Source of the DNA: Folioceros fuciformis
Lineage: Eukaryota > Anthocerotophyta > Anthocerotopsida > Anthocerotales
DNA: 21,860 bases
Direction: 5' to 3'
Assembly: GCA_049999805.1 (NCBI GenBank)
Contig: JBNGIO010002305.1
Span: 1 to 21,860, forward strand
Below the pieces are notes generated by a model. That model was not told where the DNA came from, made no database searches, and saw only the letters and a list, made by a program, of their open reading frames with translations. Positions within the stretch are counted from its first letter, which is position 1. Each line of letters starts with the position of its first letter. This document shows, one piece after another, positions 1 through 9,124 of this stretch. The translations under genes were made by a program, and so were the position numbers.

Positions 1-135
1 TTTGCTCTGACGAGGGTGAATTGGCAAAAGGAGCAGAGTACTCTGGTCTGCTCCTCACGTCTCATGTGCTCCATGATGATACGACAAGGTCTGTCCACCA
101 GCTCAACTCAGCTGGCCGACGTCCTTCCTCGCCGG

Positions 136-144
136 TTTCCCGCC
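136..144 (+). promoter_or_regulatory. E2F-type site upstream of TEL2
   Basis: The nine bases TTTCCCGCC match the canonical E2F/DP binding consensus TTTSSCGC exactly. They lie about 70 bases upstream of a TATA box and 173 bases upstream of the TEL2 start codon. E2F control of a PIKK-assembly gene would fit S-phase or DNA-damage related expression. The match is seen in the sequence; use of the site is inference. Confidence 0.5.
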
Positions 145-208
145 CAAAAACGACCAAGCCCACTTTAGCTACGCTTGATTTTTGTACGCGAGGTGTTGTA
201 GAGAATTC

Positions 209-215
209 TATATAA
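209..215 (+). promoter_or_regulatory. TATA box of TEL2
   Basis: TATATAA followed by G stands about 100 bases before the start codon at 317. If used, transcription would start near 240-245 and leave a leader of about 75 bases. Bases 1-208 otherwise hold only the E2F-like site and no gene I can support. Confidence 0.5.
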
Positions 216-316
216 GTAAGCCTTCCACATAAATTCCTAGGTCGCTTCGCTTGAAGGCCAGTACAACGGTTGCTTGGCAGAACGAAAATCTTCGGTGGCG
301 GACAACTGGAGAAGCT

Positions 317-3300
317 ATGGCCGAGGAGGAAGAGTTGGAAGATGTCTTCTTCGCTGGTTCGAGGAGCGCGGAGGAGCTGCTGGGAAACCTAGTCCGCATG
401 TTGAGATCTGTTACAGTGGACGCCAAAGACGTGAATTGCGTCATGGCAGGCCTGCATTTAGTAGCATCTCTTCTGCACGGCTCGTCTGGACCTCCTCCGT
501 ACGGTAATTCGGATGAGCATGCCTGAGAGATGGTTACAGGTTATGGAGTTGTAGCGCCGGGTGCTTATGCTTTGGTAGTTGCTGTTTGTCTGCAGACTGG
601 CCTGAGGATGGTACGATACGTGCCATCGAGGAGGTATTCGAATAACTTAGACTGCCCATATCGCTCTTTTTTTTTTTCGTTTGTTAATACCTTTGGGCCA
701 GCATCTGAATCCGCTGATCTTCCAGCTTACTGCTGAGTGTCGGGGGCTACCTCTGTCAACGAACCATGAGGAGGAGGTGGAAGCAGCTTTGTGGATGTTG
801 TTCTGTCGCAGTGGATTGTTTTCCGGGCTAGCCAATGTGTTGTTGGAGCGTTGAGTATTTCTCCTTATCCTCTTAGGTTTTGTGTTACTGTCAGTTCCTG
901 TTACCTGGTGCTGAGTGCTATTTGGTGTGATGACTTGTGTAGAGGTGGCTCCCGACTGGCTGGCATGTTTTCCAACTGCAGCACGGGATGTGTACTTCGA
1001 TGCCTTCTTCGTCAAGGCCCGCCCAGTGGACTCTTTGCTCGCTCTGGTTCCCATGCTCAGACCAGAGACTTTAATGCAGCAATCAGGGGATTCCAAGGCT
1101 GCATCTTGGCAAGCTCAACGGTTAGTATTGATTCTTGGATTAGTTTTACGATCTCTGGTTTTCCTCAGCTAGTGTCTGTGGATCCTTTCCTAACGTAGAA
1201 ACTTGCGTCTGGTTTCCAGCTTGCTAGTGTTAATCCTCGTCAGGAGTTTGGGTGTTAAAGCCATTGCAATGTCCTTTGTAGACATCACCAAGCAGCAAAT
1301 TGAGAGTGCAGCTCATACTCGTGTGGAGTCCAGGATGAACGCTTTTGATTTACAACTGTTACGGAAAGTGGCACAAGTAGTGGCATCCATTCCTGACAGA
1401 GTGGAAGTGAGTGCTCCAGCAGAGCTGCGCTCTCCGTATCCTCCACTGCTCTTATTGTTTGGCCAGACTATGTAGAAGAAAAACCAAAGAAGGGTGTGGT
1501 CTTCCCTTCACTAGTCAGATTGTACTTCACTATCGTGACATCACAGCTGCTAACAGCAGCAGAGGAACGATGGGTGGTCATCTCAGGAAGCCTGAAAGGA
1601 TCTGATCCTGTCTTCAGCTTCATTGCCGAGACACTAGCCCGCCTTTGTAGACGTGGACATGCAGGTAACAGCGGTTTCTCTGCGCTTTGTTACCATTTGA
1701 ATGCCAGTTGTATTCTGTTCTCGAGCAAATTGTAAATAAGTCAGAAATAGGTGAATACAACCGCAGCATCTATTTCGGCATTGATGTTACTGGTGGGCCA
1801 GATGTTGTTGCTTCGCAGATGATTCCTCGGTTGCTTCAGTCTGTCCAAGACACAGAAATGTTTAGTAAGACTGAATATGTACCACATGCAGTGACAAGTT
1901 GCCAAGTTAATGTACCATACACTCCCTGGCAATTGGTTGCTGATGCTTTTAGAGATTCGCACGCAATGGAAAGATGGGCAGACGTGCTTCTGAGGGAGAT
2001 GGAAGCTGCAGACATCTCCAATGTCCAGGCCCGTTCTATACTACGGAGTCTGTTTGGCGACCTCCATCAGCCAACGTACAGGTGCAATTTCGTGGATGGA
2101 GTATCTAAAGCCTTGTTCTGAGAAAGCACTCCTGCTGTATTTTTGATATACTGTGATTGCTGCGTAACTTTGGTTATTTCAGCAATATACTGTTGGAGAC
2201 GTTTTTGCTGTCAAGAGTATTTCCAGTTCGTTGCTTAAAATGGCTCCTGGATTATGGTGTTTTGGGGAATGAGCAAGGAGCCGAAAGGGATTTAAATATG
2301 TTAGCAGTTAAGCGCATCGCAGAGACATGGTCTCCGGTGCGTTTTATACAATCTGCTCCACTACATCACCAGGCCTGTATCCTTGAAGTTCAGTTTCTCT
2401 GTGCTTGTCTGATTACGAATTGTTGTGTTGCTTTCTTTGGGCTTCCACACACTTTGGTTGGTATTGTACGTTTAACTCTTCACAGATGTGACTGCTTCGC
2501 TTGGATTTTGCTTGCAAGCAATGAGTAGGAAGCAGTTAAACAGCACGGAAAACTTGCAAAAGTTTGTTTTCAATGGAATTACGAGTAAGACATGTGACGT
2601 GCGTTAGCCAGCATTTGAGGGATTGTGTTTCTGTTTGACAATCGTGACGTGTCTCTGATGGGGATCATTACTATGTCTCATGTAGTTCTTCTGAGATTGT
2701 GTTGATTGTGTCATAGACAGGTTGCACAGTCCCATTGCAGAGATACAAGACATGGCAGCTCGGGTGGCATTTGCTGTATCAATAGTTGCGACTCCTGAAA
2801 ACCCCTTGTGGCTTAATGAGCGTGACAAGGAGACAAAAAGGAATCTTCTTGATTGGGATAGCCTCATGCCATATACTAGCAGAGGAAACACAAAAGGTTC
2901 ATCTGAGTCATTGGTCGCAGCACCAGATCTCAGTGCTGGAGCGGTGCAAGTGGGGAATGATGTGAAGGAACAGAGTGCAAGCCCGGGAGAACAGAATGAA
3001 AAATCATCAAAACCAGGGCGTAAGAAACAGCAGATTGAGGATGATCCAGATGCAGTTGTGAACTATCTGGACGACAGCTGTTACAATGGGCTAGATGAGG
3101 CTGAAGGAAGTGGCGATTCTGATTGTGAGTCTGACAGTGAGTTTCAGCCGTATGACATGGTGGATGACTCTGGGGATTTGGATAGAGGGAAATTCCCCGT
3201 ACATCTTGCGGAATGCGCCACTGATCTAAGGAAAGGAGATAATCCGGATGCGGTGAGTTGTTTGTTGAAAGATAAACCCGGCGTCCTCCATGTCAAAAGT

Positions 3301-4813
3301 TGTAAGTAATTACGGAATTGTAATGTCGAATTTGCTGACTTTTTGCAGGTGGAGAAAGCCCTGCACGTTTTGGATAAGCTTATCAGAGCAAAGCCAGATG
3401 AGTTGGAAACTATCGCGCAAGATCTGGCGCAGGCTTTGGTCCATGTTCGATGTAGCGATGTTGCCGTGGAAGGTGAGGAAGAATCTGCGGAGATAAGAAG
3501 GCACGATGCTCTGGTAAGTTTGCTTGTTTGCTCTCCACTGAAGACAGTCGAAGTGCTTGTGAGGGAGCTGTACTCGGCCGAGGTTGATATAAGCCAGCGC
3601 CTCTTGATTCTTGGTGTGATGTCAGGTACGTGTCACCAGTCACGATGGCTCCTTCGCATGCATTCAATAGTACGACAGTTCGTAGACTATGCTTAAGTGA
3701 AAGATATTCGTGTTATGTTCACCACGTGTTATGATTTCCTCGCGGCTGCAGATGCTCCGCGAGAGCTTGCTGGCACCACTCAGAGGTCCGGTCGTCCAGT
3801 TATTGAAGAAATTCCAGGATCAAATCAATTATCCTGGTATGGGCCAGGGAGTAGCAAAGGTCCGTCGGGTTCGGGCCCTTGGATGGATGTTTCACATGGC
3901 ACACGCACTTTATTAAGCTGGGGTCCGGTGTATGAACGAGATATACCGTTGAGGGTCGGAGATAGGATACTAGGTGTGACCCGAAGGTGGGGTAATCGCT
4001 CTATGCAGCTTCGCAAGGAGAGGATGAGGGATCCTCCTGCTGCCGCACGTGCAGGACATGGATTTGCACATTTAGCTGCAGCGTTCATGTTACCTATAAT
4101 GAGGAGGTATGATCAGAAGAGCCATGGAGTGGACTTCGTGAACAGGGACTTCATCGTTCTAGCACAAATGTTGTCCATGTTAGGCACCTGCATGGAATGC
4201 ATAGCGTTGCAACCCGAAGCTCCCCCACTCGGGGGACATCTCCTGGACCTCTTAAGCTCAAGGTGCGTTATTACGAAGTCATTCCTTCGAATGTAGAAAT
4301 CTATCTCAGGAGACTGCCTCTTCATGAATGTTTCTGTCTTGCCTTACGAATGTTTGATTTGGGTTGGAGTTTCCAGAAGTGTCGCCAACCACGCCGAACC
4401 GTTCGTCAGGCGGGCTGCTGTTTACGCGGCATCCCGGGTGCTATTTGCACTGCATCCCGCCGACATTGGGGCTGCACTAAGAGGAGGAAATGCCGCTCTT
4501 GCAAATGGGCTAGAATGGATTCGAGAATGGGCCATGCGGATTGCAGAAGATGACCCCGACGCAGAATGTAACGCGGTAAGTACAGGACCCTCATCCTTCC
4601 ATTGTGGGTAGCTTGGACTACCGGGCTAATAACCAAGCTCAACGGATTGTGCAGATGGCGTGGCACTGCCTCAAGCTGCATAGCGAGATGGCCCTGGAGG
4701 TGTCTAGGCGACTGGAGTCTGTTGAGACCTTGCCTGCCCCGCAGCCAATGTTGAGAGTTCCAAGTCCTCTCCAGACAGCTATTCAAAGGCCGTTGAGTCT
4801 ACGCTCTCTCTGA
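317..4813 (+). CDS. TEL2: TEL2/TELO2-like PIKK-assembly protein, 14 exons, 1066 aa
   Basis: TEL2 is the scaffold of the TTT (TELO2-TTI1-TTI2) cochaperone, which with R2TP and HSP90 matures PIKK kinases such as TOR, ATM and ATR. Exons: 317-503, 596-633, 702-849, 943-1120, 1244-1406, 1490-1664, 1745-2081, 2183-2376, 2486-2584, 2717-3252, 3349-3625, 3752-4262, 4377-4575, 4655-4813. The sum is 3201 nt, in frame throughout. Family-like stretches include FIAETLARLCRRGHA, FLLSRVFPVRCLKWLLD, RLHSPIAEIQDMAARVAFA, FAHLAAAFMLPIMRRYDQK and FIVLAQMLSMLGTCMECIAL. The protein is helical-repeat-like. An acidic linker around residues 560-660 holds DSDCESDSEFQPYDM, a candidate CK2 site. The ATG at 317 is the first in frame with exon 1. 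The exon 6 acceptor (1489 or 1492) is the least certain; both keep frame. Intron 8 looks U12-type. The gene converges on INTS9. Confidence 0.9.
2377..2485 (+). other. Probable U12-type (minor spliceosome) GT-AG intron, TEL2 intron 8
   Basis: The donor reads GTATCCTTG, eight of nine positions of the U12 donor consensus RTATCCTTT. Near the 3' end, GTTTAACTCTTCACAG gives a TTTAAC element resembling the U12 branch site TTCCTTRAC, about ten bases before the acceptor as expected for that class. Splicing 2376 to 2486 restores frame (phase 1) and joins conserved TEL2 sequence. Confidence 0.6.
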
Positions 4814-5597
4814 TAATCTCGTGTTACACCTTCTTACTGTAGTCCAAGTTTTGTTCTTTTAATTGTATTAATTGGAAGATACTAAGAAACCCCTCGACCC
4901 CAGCATGAGGAGGGAAAAAAGCTATATGGAGAGGGGGGATTAGCCTTCATACATGCCAGCTGCCTCATGGGATTAGGGGGTGATGATTGCCCTCCATATT
5001 ACTATTACTGGATTTTCTGGATCTTGTTGTGTTGTTCAAGTTGCTGGACATGCAAGGGTAGCCCACATAAAGTGTTGTCCAGCGTTGTAGTGCTTTAGTA
5101 TGCTCTTTATCATGAAGACTGTATACATCGGAAAAACCTTCATTATCTAGATGATATCATAAACAACGTCATATGTGATAATAGGCCAAGGCTAAGAAAA
5201 TCTTATCACAATAGCAAAAGATGGCAAAAAATGATATTATTCAAAACACCTACATGCAAGACTACAGTAGTAAAAGCCAAGACTTATCCCTTTGTCGACC
5301 TATTTCCAAACTTAACTAAACTCCCATAACAATGAAGTGATAGTTTTAGAGAATAAAAGGAACTTGCAAAGCTATCAAGATAAATTACTTCTAAGCTTAA
5401 GGTGAACTCCAAGACAGCAGCAGAGCAAAGACGATGTGGGTGCGTACTTTAGTCCAAAATGATAACCTTACCCACGTCCTCCAGGAAGAGACACAAAGTT
5501 TTATGTACCTCATACAGACAATGAAAAATCTGCCTGGATGCCAATGCCGCGCACAAAGGCTTTCATGGCAACCGCTGAGGGTCAAAGTTGTTGCAAT
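4814..5597. other. Convergent intergenic region, TEL2 / INTS9 3' ends
   Basis: This interval of 784 bases lies between two stop codons facing each other. It is AT-rich from about 4850 to 5400 and should hold both 3' UTRs and polyadenylation signals. The AT-rich stretch near 4850-4880 is a plausible TEL2 polyadenylation region. Short open frames here are not protein-like, and I see no RNA gene or repeat. Confidence 0.6.
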
Positions 5598-8500
5598 TTA
5601 TGATTCGAGGGCGTTATTCAAAGCTTCCGTCACAAGCAACCGAGTAGCAAGATGGCTGACCTTTACGTGGGTCTCATTGGCGCTTATTTCAATCCTTCCT
5701 TCGTATGGTGCAACTATGTCTACAACACTAGTCTTCACAATTGCCCGTTCTCCCGACACGTTACCCATGCCCCCAAGCCTAACTTCATCCTTCATGTAGA
5801 TGCAGACCAAACCTCTCTCCTTAAGTCCTGCCAGAAGCTTCTCCAAATTGAGCTTACCCCACCGAAGACGGGGCTTGTGGGGTCGAGTCAAGCTTGGATA
5901 ATCCAGAGACCAATGCCCATCCCTGCAGCTTAACTCTCCACAGATGTATGTACCGGATGGCTTTCCAAGTTTCAGCTCCTCCAGCTGCATTTTGGCAGCT
6001 ACCTCCGAAGACAGGTCGGCAGTAATATGCTTCTGGACGTTAGACAGGTAGATTGGCCTCCCTGTTTCGCAGTACTGGAGAAATTTCAAGTTAAATGACG
6101 TTGCCACTATCCCATCCAGATTTTCTCGTACTGTGCTTGGAAGCTACACATGATCATCCCCGGAACAGCATAAGTGGTAGAGTTGGTCAAGCGTTACAAT
6201 TATTTCTAGCTGCACCTCCTGCCCACAAGAGTAAGATGGCTATGACTTACCAGCACTGAGTGGGGCTGCACCAATTTTATCACACACGCAACCTCCTGTG
6301 GACTGCCAGAAGAAAGGACCCCACGTGTCAGTATACTTGTCATGGTTTCTCACACTACAGACGAAGGACAGAAAGACAACTGATGGACTAAGAGCGTACC
6401 GCAACCTCGAAGGCACTGGGAAATGCAAAGATCTCATAGCCATTGGTAAAAATGGAGCCAAGGCAAGCTCCACTGATAGATTAGACTGCATCCATAAGGC
6501 CCCAACATTAGCCGTGAAGAAAGGAAGAGAGTGGTAGTTGTAGTGTCAAGACCCACCAGACTCAAGTCAGGAAACAGCTTGGCTGCGAACCTCCAGGGTA
6601 ATGAGCAAATTTAGAGGATTCTGACGCCAATGTTCAAGCAAATAAACAGCTGGGCCCATTCTCATATTCCAGTGTGATGCGAATACTATGCAGGGTTCCT
6701 GCCAGCACCGTCTGCAAAATCACAGACAGTTAGCTTTCAAAAACTTGAGCATTAAAATGCAAGAACATACTTAGCATTGCAGAAAGTAAACAGGCTGTGG
6801 CAGCAAGGGTTCTTACTGAAGCTCAGGTGAGCTCAAACTGGGAAAATGACGAAGCCTTTTATCCTGGAGAAGATCAATGTGACGAAACAGAGCTTCTCCC
6901 GCATACAACTGCGTCAATGGTTTGGGAGGAGAGGTAAGTGTACGTGCTGATCAGCTTCTAAGCGAATCAAAATGCGAACCTGTGACTCAACCTCAACAAA
7001 CATGACATCTGAGAAGGAAAGCTGAATTTGAATCGACCTTCTCTTGCCGCGAAGAACTTAACCATTCTGGTATGGTGTTCACATAAGCCAAAAACTCCTC
7101 AGCAGCTGGTGATATATAGAACATGGGCACTGTTCTGCATCCCAAAATAGCCCATAAATAAGAGAGATTGAGGTGCATCATGTAAACGGTGGTGAGAGGC
7201 CTGGCAACCTTTCATAAAATAACAACAATAAACTTGCAGTTGTAACAAGCTGCTTTCATCAGATGGGGCGTAAGGACACTCACACTGCTCCTGCAGACAG
7301 AGAAGACGAAATCTCTTCAATCAGCTCCATGAAGAAGCCAGAAGGCCAAACTGGAATAAGAACACAACCCCCTGAGGTTGTGGCATCTAGAACCGCCTTG
7401 CAAATTGCAGTTAAATTCAACTTCCATTCCACTGTTAGAATCTGCTGGGCGGTGGTATAACTGTTGGAGCTCCCCTGCCTAGAAAACTTGGGTGGAGGCA
7501 CTGGTGGTGACTCGCTCTCACTTGAGCGGGATTTCTGTGTCAGCACCCTTGCATTGGAGACGTTACGCAAGGAAGGGGTTCGAGAACTACTTGACCTCTT
7601 GGCCGGTGGTGGCTTGGTTCGTGAATCCCCTCCTAAGACAGTTCCAGCCTTAATCTCAGAAGGAACACCATCTACACTCTCGGAGCATGCCTCCCCATCA
7701 ACCTTGACAAGAGACGAACTGGGATCTATGTCTACGGGTTCTACTTCTCCAAACAGCAGGAAATGGCTGCCTGAAAGAGCTGCAGCATTGAAGATGCTAG
7801 AATGGTTATCACAAAACAAAGATCCTGAAATGTAAGCAAGTCTTGCATTCGCTCCCGTGATGATCCAGTTTGCAGTCCCGACTCCTTGGCCAGAGCTCAC
7901 AGGCTGGATCTGCAGGAACCCATCTATGCTAGCAACCTCTCCATATCGGAGACGGTGCACCACCTTCATGCAAGTCCTCAGATCTCCTGCACTGCTCAAG
8001 ACGAAGACAACAATATAAAAATTGGTCACATCCTTCTGCTGGAGAAAAAAATCTTGTTCTAAGAACAACACAACAACGCTCACACCACCAGTCTGCACAA
8101 TCGTATACACCAGCAACACAGAGTAGTCAACGTACATACACAAACTGAGAGGCAAGACTGACCTGTAAATTGGGTGCCAGTTGCACTTATGCCAAGGCTT
8201 GGCACCAACAACCAAATCCTTTAGTCTTGGCATCATGCTTAGCTCCAGCCAGCGTGGACGCTTCCTGGAGTCTGATGTTCCGAATTGTGCAGTGTAGTCC
8301 ACATGCAATGCAATAATTTCCTCCATCATAAGTTGGCCAAGCTTGGCTACGGCATCCGTAGCATACACCTGAAAAAACAGGAAGCATCAGGTAAGAGCGG
8401 CAACACCGTTCGGACACGAAAAGTACAAAAAACAGAAACAACACCAACAGGAGCATCGACGAATGAAAGACAGTTTGCAGTCGGTATACCTTGCCACAAA

Positions 8501-8921
8501 ATCCAAGCTTCTGCATCAGATAAGGTAAGCCAAGCATGGCCTTGGGATTCGAAATCAGCACTGCGTCGATGGAGGACCAATCCAGGGTCCCAAGGTCTGC
8601 CAGCTTGTACCATGGCTCCTGCTCAACAAGTACCTTGCTGTGAACCTCCTTGAAAGGATAGGGCAAACCCCCCTCTTTCGACGACCATGACGAGCTGTCC
8701 AACACCTTCTGCTTCTTGCTGACATGATGAGCGTCGGGGTCTGGAAGGGCAGAGGGGCCATCCGCGCCTCGCTCGCCAGTCAGAGCAGGTAGAAACAGCA
8801 AGGAAGCATTTAGATCGAGAGGGCACTCGAGGAGTATCCGACTGTTGCAAACATCAAGCACATGACACGAGAGACCAGCCGACGCCTGCTCGCCGACGCT
8901 TGTGACGGAACAGGAGAACAT
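5598..8921 (-). CDS. INTS9: Integrator complex subunit 9 (INTS9), 9 exons, 779 aa
   Basis: INTS9 pairs with the nuclease INTS11 in the Integrator cleavage module, which processes snRNA 3' ends and terminates stalled Pol II. Exons in transcript order: 8921-8490, 8368-8163, 7991-7284, 7134-7038, 6908-6817, 6711-6591, 6485-6400, 6302-6251, 6143-5598; total 2340 nt, in frame. A metallo-beta-lactamase/beta-CASP fold is indicated by CHVLDVCNSRILLECPLDL, DAVLISNPKAMLGLPYL (about 119-135), YISPAAEEFLAYVNTIPEWL and WQEPCIVFASHW. Where active members have HxHxDH this protein has NPKAMLGLP, so it is the non-catalytic partner, as known for INTS9. Residues about 301-396 are a Ser/Pro/Arg-rich linker. It is longer than the Arabidopsis protein (about 700 aa), mostly because of this linker. 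It starts 203 bases from the PPR start, head to head. Confidence 0.92.
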
Positions 8922-9124
8922 AATGTTCCGCCCTTTACGCGCTATACCAACTGTTCATCAACGGCATCCCCAGCTCCTAGTCTTCGTTGAGTCTTCCTCT
9001 TCTGGAGGAGCTCAAATACCAGGCGCAGGATATGAGCCTGTACAGGAAAGAAGCAACACAAGTTGAACCAGCAAGTACATGATATAGCGTCTGCTCCAGC
9101 TAGTAACGCATCCCGTAGTTCAGC
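8922..9124. promoter_or_regulatory. Shared upstream region of INTS9 (-) and PPR gene (+)
   Basis: Only 203 bases separate the divergent start codons, so this should hold both promoters or a bidirectional one. No clear TATA box is seen in either direction. A minus-strand frame ending at 8942 (see findings) suggests part of it may be leader or exon sequence. Confidence 0.5.

Noticed and set aside
21-215. Plus-strand open frame before TEL2
   Set aside because: It starts at TTG, has no family resemblance, and overlaps the E2F site and TATA box of the TEL2 promoter.
3514-3530. GGTAAGTTT as a TEL2 donor after RRHDAL
   Set aside because: The following residues VSLLVCSPLKTVEVLVRELY match the conserved TEL2 segment, so the exon runs through to 3625.
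5397-5585. Small open frames downstream of the INTS9 stop
   Set aside because: They have no start context or homology and lie in the expected 3' UTR.
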